This document shows, one piece after another, positions 9,498-19,709 of a DNA stretch of 64,000 bases. The notes below the pieces were generated by a model. The model searched no databases and had not been told where the DNA came from. It was given only the letters and a program-made list of their open reading frames with translations. Source of the DNA: Chitinophagaceae bacterium UBA1953 (GTDB lineage: Bacteria > Bacteroidota > Bacteroidia > Chitinophagales > Chitinophagaceae); contig DDEN01000057.1 of assembly GCA_002336115.1 (NCBI GenBank), positions 1 to 64,000 of the forward strand. Direction: 5' to 3'. Made by a program: the position numbers and the translations under genes. How positions within the stretch are numbered: the first letter of the stretch is position 1; each line of letters starts with the position of its first letter.

Positions 9498-10226
9498 TTA
9501 TCCTTTTAGTATTTTAATCATAGCCCTTACTTCTGCAGCATCGGCTATATATACATTACCATAATCGCTCACTTCTTTGTTGATAAAAGTGACAGGGTTA
9601 GGAGCCATTACTCTAGCTGAAGAATGATATTCTGTTGCACCACATTCTTCCCTCAGCTTTGCCAGATTAGAAGATTTTACACCTGCACCAGGCATTATTG
9701 AAATGCGATCTCCGGCTTGTTTAACAAGCTTGCTTAACAATTCACCTGCATCGGGCGCTGCACTTTTCTGGCCTGAGGTCAACACCCGCTCACATCCGCA
9801 TTCAATAATATCTTCCAATGCAATAAAAGGATCAGGAGCACAATCAAAAACCCTGTTACAAGTTACACCCATAGGACCAGCCCATTCAACAACTCTTTTA
9901 AATCTTTCTTTATCAATAGTTGAATTAACTGTTTGAATACCCACAGAAATTCCATCACATCCTAATTCCCTGCACATTTTAATATCATATTTAAGAATTT
10001 CAAACTCTTCATCTGAATAAAAATAATTACCAGATCTTGGTCTCAGGATGGGATATAGTTTAATGGATATTTTTTCACGAACACGTCTAATCGTTCCATA
10101 ACCAGGGGTAGTACCTCCTTCGATAGGGTTATCGCATAATTCCACTCTATAAGCACCTTCCTGTTCTGCAATAATGCAGGAATCGATATGAAATGCACAA
10201 ACTTCCAATATTGCTTTCTTGTTCAT
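9498..10226 (-). CDS. cutC: CutC family protein (copper homeostasis protein CutC)
   Basis: 242-residue cytosolic TIM-barrel protein matching the CutC family throughout: LEVCAFHIDS at the start, GAYRVELCDNPIEGGTTPGYG, LRPRSGNYFYSDEEF, GCDGISVG, the CNRVFDCAPDP segment, LTSGQ and MPGAGVKSSN. Length is typical. The family name comes from copper tolerance, but biochemical proof of copper handling is weak. Here the gene lies 17 bases downstream of a glycosylasparaginase, inside a sugar-catabolic series with no copper gene nearby. A role tied to glycan or glycoconjugate breakdown is therefore a reasonable inference. Confidence 0.92.
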   Translation of the reverse strand: MNKKAILEVCAFHIDSCIIAEQEGAYRVELCDNPIEGGTTPGYGTIRRVREKISIKLYPILRPRSGNYFYSDEEFEILKYDIKMCRELGCDGISVGIQTVNSTIDKERFKRVVEWAGPMGVTCNRVFDCAPDPFIALEDIIECGCERVLTSGQKSAAPDAGELLSKLVKQAGDRISIMPGAGVKSSNLAKLREECGATEYHSSARVMAPNPVTFINKEVSDYGNVYIADAAEVRAMIKILKG

Positions 10227-10243
10227 CAGTTATATTCAGTTAT

Positions 10244-11269
10244 TTACTTGTAAAAGCTTTTCGCCTTAAAAATTTGTTCTGTTGATTTACTCTTTACTGC
10301 ATATGAAAAACCGGGCTGTATACTATACGCCCCATGTTTCCCTGCATTATTTAAAGCAAGAAATCCCACTTGTATCGACTTACATTTTTCAGGATTTATT
10401 TTAATAATTCTTTCTACTGCTTTTTTGCAAGCCGCTTCCGGATCCAAACCCAGCCGCATTAATTCAACCACAAGGTGTGAACCTACAATACGGATAACTT
10501 CTTCTCCAACACCTGATGAGGTTGCCGCACCCACTTCATTATCTACATAAAGGCCTGCGCCTATAATAGGTGAGTCACCAACTCTTCCATGCATTTTATA
10601 AGCAAGTCCGCTGGTAGTACATGCCCCACTCATATTACCATCAGCATCTAAAGCCAGCATCCCAATAGTATCATGATTATCTTTTCCCCCGGGCATAGGA
10701 TCGTTTTCTTTGGAATACAGTTTGTTTTCTATATTTTTTTCAGGGTTATACTTTGATGTTTTCAACCATTCTTTCCAATCACTTTCACTTTTAGGAGTAA
10801 GCAGATTCATTTTTTCAAATCCGTTGGCCAACGCAAATTGCAAAGCACCATCACCAACCAAAACAATATGAGGAGTTTTTTCCATTACCAGTCTTGCAAC
10901 AGATATAGGATGCAGTATATTTTGTAAACACATTACAGAACCGCAATTATATTTTTCATCCATTATGCATGCATCAAGTGTAACATATCCGTCTCTGTCT
11001 GGCAACCCACCATACCCTATAGTTTGATTTAAAGGATCTGCTTCCGGAATTTTTACTCCGTTTTCTACTGCATCTAAAGCTCTCCCCCCTTTGCCAAGAA
11101 TATCCCATGCACCGGCATTAGCTGCCTTACCAAAATCCCATGTGGAAACAACAACCGGGTTATTTCTTATCTTTTTGACATTCGCTCTATCAATTCCCGG
11201 CAAATCGCCTGCACTTAAGGCAAAAGGTGTAAGTGCTGCAGACTTTAAAAATTTTCTTCTTGATGACAT
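10244..11269 (-). CDS. N(4)-(beta-N-acetylglucosaminyl)-L-asparaginase (glycosylasparaginase)
   Basis: 341-residue N-terminal-nucleophile hydrolase precursor. Glycosylasparaginases cut the GlcNAc-Asn bond of N-linked glycopeptides. Seen: the autocleavage site HDTIGM, with Thr201 becoming the new N-terminal nucleophile; the downstream GRVGDSPIIGAGLYVD motif that binds substrate; and the SGVGE segment. The start carries a twin-arginine export signal (SRRKFLKS followed by a hydrophobic stretch), so the enzyme is probably exported folded to the periplasm. It is next to cutC and a GH2 beta-galactosidase, in the same orientation. Related isoaspartyl peptidases exist, but the motif set fits glycosylasparaginase better. 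Confidence 0.88.
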   Translation of the reverse strand: MSSRRKFLKSAALTPFALSAGDLPGIDRANVKKIRNNPVVVSTWDFGKAANAGAWDILGKGGRALDAVENGVKIPEADPLNQTIGYGGLPDRDGYVTLDACIMDEKYNCGSVMCLQNILHPISVARLVMEKTPHIVLVGDGALQFALANGFEKMNLLTPKSESDWKEWLKTSKYNPEKNIENKLYSKENDPMPGGKDNHDTIGMLALDADGNMSGACTTSGLAYKMHGRVGDSPIIGAGLYVDNEVGAATSSGVGEEVIRIVGSHLVVELMRLGLDPEAACKKAVERIIKINPEKCKSIQVGFLALNNAGKHGAYSIQPGFSYAVKSKSTEQIFKAKSFYK

Positions 11270-11320
11270 GTGTTATCTATTTATGTATGCGTTGATTTTT
11301 TTTGTATTTAGAATTTTGTA

Positions 11321-14300
11321 CTACTTAATACCAACCGGCTCCACTCTATAACTGTATGAATAGCTCTTATCTTTAAGACGATAGCTTTCATGCGGCAATG
11401 CACCCCAACTATTATCTCCACCTACTCCCATCTGTTTTAAATCAATATGTAATGAAATAAAATCTCTTTCGTTTAAGTCTGAAGGATGCTGATTCTTTTT
11501 TGTAAGACCGGGATCCAAATCTTCATCCATATATGGTAATGCACTAAAACATATTGGCTGCATCCCTGTAATTCTTATACCATCATTATTTTCATTTGTA
11601 AACTGAACCCAGCGAACATCCGTATGGTAACCATTCTCTTGTGGACGGATATAGTTTGAGACAAACTGATCTTTTAAGTCCTGGTTATACACACTGATAA
11701 AAGATGCCGTATTACGATCATTATAATTTTCCCATGGACCCCGACCGTAGTATGCTATACTTCTGAAAGTTTTTGGAATCATTAATCTCATCCCATACCT
11801 TGGAATTTCAGGAAGAATATTATTCCCCAAGTCAAGTGTGGCCGTAATCTCTACTGCTCCATTGTTCAGTATTAAATATGTAACGGCATAATTTGAATTA
11901 ATATCTGTAAGCAAAAAATGAACTTTTACCTGCAGCCCCTCTTTTGTTTGCGTACCTACTTCAGTAGCTAACAATTTTTTATTGTTAAATGCAGTTCTCC
12001 AAATGCCAAGTCTTTCCGGCATGTTATTTCCAAAATCATTGTCTGTAGGAGCCCTCCAGAAAAAAGGTTCCGGAAAATCTCTGATTAATGATTGCCCTTT
12101 ATAAGAATAGTAAACAAGTTTTCCAATTGAAGTGTCAAACTTCCCGTTCACTTCTCCTGAAGAAAACTCAATCATTTTATCATTGAATTTCACAATCAAT
12201 GTACCTGCAGGCTGAGATAAAGATTTAAAAAAAGCTCTTGTTTCTACTCCAAACTGTTCCTCTGCAATTTTATGCCCGGCCGGAATAAGTCCTTTTGATT
12301 CTTTAGTATAAGCGGATAGATTTAAAAAGTATTCAGCATCATCTGTTATTACCGGAAGAGAAAGCTGTATATCTTTCTTTTCACCAGGGGCTATATCAGA
12401 TTCAAAATTGCCATTTGAATAATCAATTCCATTCCGAAGCAGATTCCATTTAAAAATTAAAGATGATGAATTTGAAAAACTGAATTCATTACTAATTGTC
12501 AGTTGCCCGTGTTTCCAGTCTTTATCCTCAAAGATTATATCCTGGTACACTTTTTTTACTTCATGTAAACCAGGATGAACAGACCTGTCTGCTGCTACTA
12601 ACCCATTTGCACAAAAATTTTCATCATTATGCAAGTAGCCGGAACCAAGATCTCCACCGTATGCCCAAAATTCCCTTCCATTAGAATCTTTAGTTTTAAT
12701 ACCCTGATCCACCCAATCCCAGATAAAACCACCCTGCATATGCGGACTACTCTTTATAATATCAAAATATTCCTGGAAATTTCCATTGCTGTTTCCCATA
12801 GCATGAGAATATTCGCACATTATAAAAGGTCTTTTCTTAGCGCTATCTTTCGTATAATTTTTCATATCACTTATACGAGGATACATTGGGCAAACAATAT
12901 CTGTATTCCAGTCTTCCCCTGCCTGCTCAAATTGTACAAACCGTGTTTTATCTTTTTGTTTTAACCAGTTATAACTATCATGAAATACTTTACCATTTCC
13001 GCATTCATTTCCCATACTCCATATGATAACACATGTATGATTTTTATCCCTGTCGAATAATCTTTCAATGCGATCTTTAATTGCAGGTGCCCAGAGCGGA
13101 GTATAAGCAGGATGCCTTGTTGTATCAAATTTTCCCTGCAAAGCAGCACCCATTCCATGAGCTTCAACATTGGCTTCATCAACAACATATAATCCATATT
13201 CATCGCACAACTTTAACCACAACGGATCATTAGGATAATGGGAAGAACGAACAGCATTAATATTGTTCAGCTTCATTAGTTGTATATCCTTCAACATAAG
13301 CTCAGGAGAAGGAACATGCCCATATAGTTCATCATGTTCATGCCGGTTAACACCATGCACCATTATTTTTTTACCATTTACAAGTAACTGTGCATTTTTG
13401 ATTTCTATTTTCCTGAACCCAATTTTATTACTGGTAACTTCCAGAATTTTATTATCTGCACCTTTCAAAGTAATAACCAATGTATATAAAACAGGTGATT
13501 CAGCACTCCATGTATTTATTTTTTTTAATTCTTTTTCAAAGAACATACTGCTAAAGTCATTCTTTATACGACTTGATATTGTTGCTATTTTTTTCTTCCC
13601 ACCGTCATAAATTTCCACTGTACCGGATAATGCAGATTTGCCCGGGTTATTCACTTTTACATCCAACGAAAACAATCCAGTTGTGTATGATTTATCCAAA
13701 TCACCTTTTGCTGTAAAATCAAGAATCCGGGTTTTATTTTTTGCAAGCAGGCAAACATCTCTTTCAATGCCTGTTAGTCGCCAGAAATCCTGATCCTCTA
13801 AATAACTTCCATCATGCCATCTGAAAACAGAAATACTTAAAAGATTATTTCCTTTTGCCAAATACTCAGTTATATTAAACTCAGCAGGACTTTTACTCAC
13901 TTTACTAAAACCAACCTGTTTACCATTGATACAAACAAACATGGCCCCTGTAACTGAACCAAAATGCAAAACAACCTCTTTGTTTCCCCAATTGTCAGGT
14001 ATAGTAAACCATGTTCTATAAGTACCCATCGGAGCAAAAGAATGATCGATAAATGGGGGATTTTTAGGAAAAGGATACTGAATGTTTGTGTACACAGGTA
14101 CCCCAAAGCCATTTAATTCCCAATTTCCGGGTACAGGAATTGTTGGCCATTCAGAATCATTAAACGACAGATTGTTATAGTCTGAAATCTTTTGATCCGG
14201 TTTGTCGCTGCAATAAAACTTCCATTTTCCATTAAGTGATTTATACCAGGCGGATGATTTATCGTCATCTTTAAATGCTTCTTCAGCATTTTGATACGAC

Positions 14301-14431
14301 ATGAAGGTTACATGAGCCGGCTCTTTATTTATATCAACTACTGCAGGATTTTCCCATTCAGTATAATTAAATTTTTGAGCAACACAGCTAATGGCAAAAA
14401 AAACGCTAATCGTTAATAATATCTTCCTCAT
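11321..14431 (-). CDS. Glycoside hydrolase family 2 beta-galactosidase (LacZ-like)
   Basis: 1036 residues, signal peptide residues 1-18 (SCVAQ), so exported. The five-domain LacZ architecture is complete: sugar-binding domain (about 60-230), Ig-like domain, TIM barrel with VHGVNRHEHD (358-367), acid/base Glu476 in WSMGNECG, nucleophile Glu540 in MCEYSHAMG, and the C-terminal beta-galactosidase small-chain domain with YYGRGPWENYNDRN. Length matches E. coli LacZ. It would remove terminal beta-galactose, or another beta-linked sugar, from locus oligosaccharides. It is in the same orientation as the DUF4861 and asparaginase genes with 77- and 51-base gaps, so it is probably cotranscribed. Exact specificity was not tested. 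Confidence 0.93.
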   Translation of the reverse strand: MRKILLTISVFFAISCVAQKFNYTEWENPAVVDINKEPAHVTFMSYQNAEEAFKDDDKSSAWYKSLNGKWKFYCSDKPDQKISDYNNLSFNDSEWPTIPVPGNWELNGFGVPVYTNIQYPFPKNPPFIDHSFAPMGTYRTWFTIPDNWGNKEVVLHFGSVTGAMFVCINGKQVGFSKVSKSPAEFNITEYLAKGNNLLSISVFRWHDGSYLEDQDFWRLTGIERDVCLLAKNKTRILDFTAKGDLDKSYTTGLFSLDVKVNNPGKSALSGTVEIYDGGKKKIATISSRIKNDFSSMFFEKELKKINTWSAESPVLYTLVITLKGADNKILEVTSNKIGFRKIEIKNAQLLVNGKKIMVHGVNRHEHDELYGHVPSPELMLKDIQLMKLNNINAVRSSHYPNDPLWLKLCDEYGLYVVDEANVEAHGMGAALQGKFDTTRHPAYTPLWAPAIKDRIERLFDRDKNHTCVIIWSMGNECGNGKVFHDSYNWLKQKDKTRFVQFEQAGEDWNTDIVCPMYPRISDMKNYTKDSAKKRPFIMCEYSHAMGNSNGNFQEYFDIIKSSPHMQGGFIWDWVDQGIKTKDSNGREFWAYGGDLGSGYLHNDENFCANGLVAADRSVHPGLHEVKKVYQDIIFEDKDWKHGQLTISNEFSFSNSSSLIFKWNLLRNGIDYSNGNFESDIAPGEKKDIQLSLPVITDDAEYFLNLSAYTKESKGLIPAGHKIAEEQFGVETRAFFKSLSQPAGTLIVKFNDKMIEFSSGEVNGKFDTSIGKLVYYSYKGQSLIRDFPEPFFWRAPTDNDFGNNMPERLGIWRTAFNNKKLLATEVGTQTKEGLQVKVHFLLTDINSNYAVTYLILNNGAVEITATLDLGNNILPEIPRYGMRLMIPKTFRSIAYYGRGPWENYNDRNTASFISVYNQDLKDQFVSNYIRPQENGYHTDVRWVQFTNENNDGIRITGMQPICFSALPYMDEDLDPGLTKKNQHPSDLNERDFISLHIDLKQMGVGGDNSWGALPHESYRLKDKSYSYSYRVEPVGIK

Positions 14432-14508
14432 TAAAAATTGTTTTCACTCATTATTTACCTGTTAATTGAATATGATAGTGTGCAAAGGGTTAATAAATAT
14501 AGTACCTG

Positions 14509-15651
14509 TTACTTCTTGTTCGTTGACTTTTGCACGGTAACAATTAACGGGTTTCTAATTTTTTGCTGAAACCATTGAAGATGAGAAAACCAATCCTTTG
14601 CCGATTTAATATAACTTGCTTTATCCCATGCCGCACCCCGGTAATAAACAACCGGTTTATCAGATTGAGCATCCATCAACGTGAGCATTTGCCCTTTTCC
14701 AATTATTACATTTTTAACTGGCTGAGTAAAGATGCACCCCACACCAGTAGTTCCATCTTTTGGATCGGTGGGTTCCCAATAGCCCATTATACCATCCTGC
14801 TCATCAAAAAACTCCTTACCTGCCTGTGGTCTTTTAATAATACCAATCACTACCGGCAGAGACGACAACTTATTCAGACTATAGTCAGCCTCTACTTTAT
14901 GTAACTGGGACCCGGCATCAATAGACAATGTTTTAACTACTTTTACAATACCTGAGCCAACATTCCACTCATCATATTCCAGTTGAAATGCAGATCGCAG
15001 CGGACCATTATCTAATATCTTCCAGTTACGATAATTTTTGGGATAATAAACTGAATCACCAACATACGGGGCAATATCTCCGGCTCCTAATGAAAACCCA
15101 ACATGGTAGTAATCCATGCCATCTCCATGATCCTTATGATAATCTCCTCTTTTATACCGTTCGTTTATCACCAACTTATCTGTTCGCTTTACCCAAACAT
15201 CCATACCATATGCATTCCCATTTGTTTTTTCGAGAGCCTTTCCATAAGCCCTGAATGCAATTTTATCGTTTTCCCATGCAAAATCATCATCTCTTTCGGG
15301 TACATACCGGCAATATGTTCTGGATACAAATTTTTCCGGTTTTCCCTTTTTTATCTGCAATACCAGCTTAGCCTTTGCATTTATAGAAATATCAATAAGT
15401 AAATTTTGAATTGCCGGTTGACCAAGATGTTCAAGTTGATATGCTACCTGTTTGCCGGTTACAGGATTAATGACGATGAAATAAGCTGTATCAATTGTTG
15501 GATAAACAGCTAATATGTTTTCCCATGGAACGGATATTATCTCTGAAGACCTTTTAATATTTACAGGGTTTTCAACTGTAACCAATCCCTGGCTACTACC
15601 CCGGAAAGGAAACATCAAAAAAAATAAAATAAACAACTTAAAAATGTTCAC
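14509..15651 (-). CDS. DUF4861 family secreted protein
   Basis: 380 residues beginning at a GTG (15651), chosen because it yields a proper signal peptide (cleavage near RGSSQ) and no ATG precedes the mature domain. Conserved DUF4861 features: the AWENDKIAFRAYG segment, GMDVWVKR, YHKDHGDGMDYYHVG, and a beta-rich body with many Trp/Tyr/His residues. The family recurs in Bacteroidota loci for uronic-acid polysaccharides, next to GH88/GH105 enzymes, and its biochemical role is not settled. Here it sits between a heparinase II/III-type lyase and a GH2 enzyme. Either a carbohydrate-active enzyme or a binding protein is possible. Confidence 0.8.
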   Translation of the reverse strand: MNIFKLFILFFLMFPFRGSSQGLVTVENPVNIKRSSEIISVPWENILAVYPTIDTAYFIVINPVTGKQVAYQLEHLGQPAIQNLLIDISINAKAKLVLQIKKGKPEKFVSRTYCRYVPERDDDFAWENDKIAFRAYGKALEKTNGNAYGMDVWVKRTDKLVINERYKRGDYHKDHGDGMDYYHVGFSLGAGDIAPYVGDSVYYPKNYRNWKILDNGPLRSAFQLEYDEWNVGSGIVKVVKTLSIDAGSQLHKVEADYSLNKLSSLPVVIGIIKRPQAGKEFFDEQDGIMGYWEPTDPKDGTTGVGCIFTQPVKNVIIGKGQMLTLMDAQSDKPVVYYRGAAWDKASYIKSAKDWFSHLQWFQQKIRNPLIVTVQKSTNKK

Positions 15652-15687
15652 GACTTTAGAGATAATAATTAACGATTAATTCAATAC

Positions 15688-17691
15688 TTAATTTACCACA
15701 GGCGAACTAAATTCTATTACAGTTTGTCCGTTCAGGTTCTTGTCATTCATCTTCAGTAATAACCTGAACAATTTTTTGCCCCACGCATTTATCAGTTTAT
15801 CATCATCCATATCTTTTTCTTCTATGGTTGCCTGCATTATTGCGGTATTATATTTAAGATTTAAAACTGCTTTCCCTTCCGTATCATAAAATTCAACGAG
15901 TCCCTTTTTAGAAACCTTCATTTCGCAACTTGTTAAAAAGTTCAGACTGGTAACCCCCGCTCTTTTTTCAAACTGGTAATCCTCTGTAACAATAATGTTA
16001 TTCTCATTCTGGTTAAATAAAAACTTCCTGTTCCATTTTTTAATCAGTGCTTCCGCCGGATAAGCTTTTGAAATATCCATGCTAATCTTCACAGTATGCT
16101 CTTTCTCTTCAAACATTACATCCGATGCCTTATATTCTGCTCCATCCTTTTGCATTACTCCGTTAATTACAGGGCAATTATGCCATTGAGATTGCATATT
16201 CCAAAGCTCATACCTGGTGCTACTAAAAGTTTGTGCAGTATATGTACCAACCCCGGCATCAACTATTACCGGTTTTCCATTCGCATAAATTAAAAAATTA
16301 CCCACATCATTATGATTATGGCTTTCGCCATTATTTCCTCCCTGCACAGCAAGGAACAGCCGTGATAAAGTTTGGGAAGAAGACCTTGCAGTTAACACCT
16401 GCAAGTCCGGCAAAAAAGAAACATGTGGAAGATTTACTTCAGGAGAAATTTTGGTTAGTTGAGTAAATACAACAGCAGTTTCTAAGAAGTCTGCAATATA
16501 ATCAGCAGGAACTTCATTTTTTTTCAGAAAAAATAAATAAGAGCCAAAATGCTTTAATGTATCATCATTAAACATTTCACCAAATTTGTACACACTCTCA
16601 GGGTTAGGTATAAATTTATTACTGGCATCAGCAAAATTTACAAAGTAATTATTGGCTATCTGCATTTTATAAATGTAAATGCCAATGTTATGTAACAACG
16701 TATTTGAAGACCAGTTTAATTTACCGGATGAAACGCTATTTGCCAATTCCAAAAAACGAATCAGTTTTCCCCCGGCAATATTCCAGTAAGAAGTACCTTC
16801 ATCACAACCTCCATCAGCGGGATATTGATTAATAAACTGATCAGTGCTTTTGAACAACTTATTCATAAGCAGTGGAAGCTGCTTCTCATTTTCCAGAGAC
16901 CATAACATTACCTGAAGAACATTCGTATTTATCCAGGCATTCCAATTATTTACCCTTTGACCTTTTAAACCCATCCACCAGAAATCATCTCTTTGCAAAT
17001 AAGGCTCAATCATTCTTTTATTCAGTTCATAGGCAATCCGTTTACAGATAACGGGTGAATATCCATCTAATTGTTCAGCCAACATGTTTTGAACTAAAGC
17101 CATCATCACTCCCGTTTCTGCACTTACCAATCCTATAATCTGTTCAGAGGGGTCGGGCAGGTCTCTGCCGGTTTTTTGAATAGAAACAATAGCAGGAATT
17201 TCCCATGTGCTTTCTTCAAGTGTGACCCATAACCCATTTACAATTTGCGGAAGATACCTCTTGCTTCCTGTAATCAGTTCTCCTATTACGAGAGCATTCA
17301 ATGCGTGCCTTCTTTCATTCAGTTTATTTTCATAGTTGATCCGGTTACCCGTCTGTTTATATTCGAGGAAAGTTATGGCAGGTAATACAGGCCAGTTAAA
17401 TAAAAGCGCCTTGTCTGCTTTATTAACCAGAGACAATTTTATTGAATCGGGCAAGTCAGATATCTTTCGTAAATACTTTTCCTTTGTTTTTGCCCGCCAA
17501 ACAACTAAGTCTTCGAAAGAAAGAGAATACCCGGTTTTGTTTAATTCAGAAGTGAGATAGTTCCTGTTGCTGATTATCTGCTGACTTTTTACATCATTAA
17601 ATACGGATGCAATAAATAAGATACACAAAAAGATTTGCGAAAAAAAACGGCTTTTGTTCTCTCTTTGTAAAAACACATTATTTCTGATCAT
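15688..17691 (-). CDS. Heparinase II/III family polysaccharide lyase
   Basis: 667 residues from the ATG at 17691 (a TTG at 17706 would add five). A signal anchor or peptide is visible at residues about 15-36. The first 400 residues are an alpha/alpha toroid with NNWNAWI (248-254) and DGGCDEGTSYW (293-303), the region that carries the catalytic Tyr in related lyases. The C-terminal beta-sandwich has ESHNHNDVGNF (HNHND at 458-462), the diagnostic heparinase II/III motif whose His residues take part in metal or substrate binding. It should act on uronate-containing oligosaccharides by beta-elimination, after or together with the PL8 enzyme. It follows susD by 216 bases across a terminator-like hairpin. 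The PL family number (12, 15, 17, 21 or unassigned) cannot be fixed by eye. Confidence 0.88.
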   Translation of the reverse strand: MIRNNVFLQRENKSRFFSQIFLCILFIASVFNDVKSQQIISNRNYLTSELNKTGYSLSFEDLVVWRAKTKEKYLRKISDLPDSIKLSLVNKADKALLFNWPVLPAITFLEYKQTGNRINYENKLNERRHALNALVIGELITGSKRYLPQIVNGLWVTLEESTWEIPAIVSIQKTGRDLPDPSEQIIGLVSAETGVMMALVQNMLAEQLDGYSPVICKRIAYELNKRMIEPYLQRDDFWWMGLKGQRVNNWNAWINTNVLQVMLWSLENEKQLPLLMNKLFKSTDQFINQYPADGGCDEGTSYWNIAGGKLIRFLELANSVSSGKLNWSSNTLLHNIGIYIYKMQIANNYFVNFADASNKFIPNPESVYKFGEMFNDDTLKHFGSYLFFLKKNEVPADYIADFLETAVVFTQLTKISPEVNLPHVSFLPDLQVLTARSSSQTLSRLFLAVQGGNNGESHNHNDVGNFLIYANGKPVIVDAGVGTYTAQTFSSTRYELWNMQSQWHNCPVINGVMQKDGAEYKASDVMFEEKEHTVKISMDISKAYPAEALIKKWNRKFLFNQNENNIIVTEDYQFEKRAGVTSLNFLTSCEMKVSKKGLVEFYDTEGKAVLNLKYNTAIMQATIEEKDMDDDKLINAWGKKLFRLLLKMNDKNLNGQTVIEFSSPVVN

Positions 17692-17737
17692 TATCAATTT
17701 ATCCAAAAGGTAAGCGAATCTGTTTCTAAATAAAACA

Positions 17738-17788
17738 ATCCGGGAAATTAATCAGCTTTTATTGGCTTGATGATAAAGTTTCCCGGAT
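17738..17788 (-). terminator. Hairpin between susD and heparinase-type lyase gene
   Basis: A perfect 10-bp inverted repeat (ATCCGGGAAA / TTTCCCGGAT) separated by 31 bases. Read on the minus strand it is followed by a T-rich stretch. It lies 120 bases after the susD stop and 47 bases before the lyase start, so it could end most susCD transcripts or protect their 3' end while allowing partial read-through. Confidence 0.6.
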
Positions 17789-17907
17789 ATATTTATATGT
17801 TTAATTATTTTTTACATCTACTATTTAGTTATACTAATTATCAAAAAGCAAAGTGTGAATTAGTCATACAGTCCAGTCATTTTCTAAAGACCATACATCA
17901 ATTAACA

Positions 17908-19641
17908 CTACCAGTTAGGATTCTGCGTTAATTTATCATTCAATGCCAGTTCCTTAGTAGGCAATGCCCACAGATAATCTCTTGAAGCGTTGAACTTTCT
18001 GAATGACGCAGCTTCAAGAAGCACATATCCATTTAATAAATTAGGTGTTGTCCCCCCCGGATTTTCGGCTGCAAAATATTTTCTTCCCTGCACAGCCTGT
18101 GGCAATAAGGTTTCTGCCACCTTCCATCTCAAAACATCCCAATATGCCTGGCCCTCAAAAGCCAGTTCAATTGAACGTTCTCTTCTGATTTCAGTTCTCA
18201 TATCTAATCCATTAGTACTTATAAAAGCATTCGTAAGTAATGGCAGCTTAGACGGATCATTACCAGTAGCCCGGTTACGAATTATGTTAATAGTCAGATT
18301 CAGATCTGCATCGCTGATTGTTCCATCGAGTTCAAATTTCGCTTCTGCATAATTAAGCAGAACCTCTGCATATCTTAATACATTAAAATTAACAAAACTG
18401 ATATTAGAAGTCCAGTCACTCACAATCCAATATTTGCGATACCTGTAAGTAATTCCAGGTATATACTGGATGAGTCCTCCTACAGATGGGGTAATCATTG
18501 TACTGTTATATACTGACATCGTCATTCTTGGGTCTCTGTTTCTGAATTCGGTTAATGTACTTGTTTCTGAACCGGAAGAATCAAAAGCGGACTTACCCTG
18601 CGGCAAACCATCTTTATACAAATACATATCCATTATTGCTTTAGTAGGTGCTATATGAGCCTGATCAAGATAGGCACGGCCAAAATTATGCGAGGCAATC
18701 GTATTGCTGATATTCTGCCCGTATAACTTCACAATAATATTTTCTTTGTTAGTAGTATAAGTATAATTTGTCTCTGGCCCAGGTACTGTTTGAATCGGAT
18801 TTCCATTAGCACCGCCATCATACTGAAACTCGTAAAAATAACTTTCGGCACCCTGAGAAGTATATAAAGCATGTTTTCCTTCAGTTATTACAGTGTTAGC
18901 AGCATTTGCGGCAATCTGCAGGTTTACAGTTGCTGTGCTTATACTTCTAAATTTATCCCAAGTACCTTCAAACAATGCGACTCTTGATTTATATGCAAGA
19001 GCTGCGGTTCGTGTAATACGACCATATTCAGCGGCAGCTAAAGCATTTGGTTGTGGACAATTTGCTGCAGCAAAATCAAGATCCTGATAAACACTATCAA
19101 TAACGGTTTGTCGTGCTGTACGTACAGTATAAAGCAAAGAATCGCTTGTAGTAAGGGTACGGTTAATGTACGGCACATCTCCAAATCTTTTTACCAGTTC
19201 AAAATAAGCAATACCTCTGAAAAACCTTGCTTCACCAACATACCTGCTTATGGTTGCAGCATCTCCGCTTACCCCAACAGATTTTTCAATAATATTATTT
19301 GCTGCCCGTATCAGTTTATAATAATTCGTCCATTCATTAGATGTGGCAGGGGCAACACTGGAACCATCGCCAAAACCTACAGAACGATCACCAAATGTTT
19401 TATCGGAATAATTATCCTGAAGTGGTGCAGGTAAGCCAGACGGATCGTCTGAACCAAGACCATTCAGAAAAGTGTATAAATAATTGCATGCCTGACTAAG
19501 ATCCGAAGTATTCTTCCAGAAATTATTATCAGCCAGTTGTGATTCAGGCGACAAATCAAGGCTCTTGCTACAGCCTGCAAGTAAAATCATTACTGACAGT
19601 GTGATGTTGAAGATGCCCTTGAAAATATATTTTCGTGTCAT
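17908..19641 (-). CDS. SusD/RagB family outer-membrane glycan-binding lipoprotein
   Basis: 577 residues with a lipoprotein signal (LLAGCSKSLDL; lipid-attached Cys at residue 23). SusD proteins cap the SusC barrel at the cell surface and capture oligosaccharides. Seen: TPR-like helices, the ARFFRGIAYFELVKRFGDVPYI motif of the family (split as ARFFRG and RFGDVPY), RYAEVLLNYAEAKFE, and the C-terminal RRERSIELAFEGQAYWDVLRWK segment typical of SusD. It lies 68 bases downstream of susC in the same orientation. The ligand is unknown but should be the polymer attacked by the neighbouring lyases. Confidence 0.97.
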   Translation of the reverse strand: MTRKYIFKGIFNITLSVMILLAGCSKSLDLSPESQLADNNFWKNTSDLSQACNYLYTFLNGLGSDDPSGLPAPLQDNYSDKTFGDRSVGFGDGSSVAPATSNEWTNYYKLIRAANNIIEKSVGVSGDAATISRYVGEARFFRGIAYFELVKRFGDVPYINRTLTTSDSLLYTVRTARQTVIDSVYQDLDFAAANCPQPNALAAAEYGRITRTAALAYKSRVALFEGTWDKFRSISTATVNLQIAANAANTVITEGKHALYTSQGAESYFYEFQYDGGANGNPIQTVPGPETNYTYTTNKENIIVKLYGQNISNTIASHNFGRAYLDQAHIAPTKAIMDMYLYKDGLPQGKSAFDSSGSETSTLTEFRNRDPRMTMSVYNSTMITPSVGGLIQYIPGITYRYRKYWIVSDWTSNISFVNFNVLRYAEVLLNYAEAKFELDGTISDADLNLTINIIRNRATGNDPSKLPLLTNAFISTNGLDMRTEIRRERSIELAFEGQAYWDVLRWKVAETLLPQAVQGRKYFAAENPGGTTPNLLNGYVLLEAASFRKFNASRDYLWALPTKELALNDKLTQNPNW

Positions 19642-19709
19642 GTTTTATATTTTTTTCTTAGCTGGATAACAGAGTCATCCTTTCAAGAGATATTTTTTAA
19701 TCAAATAAA

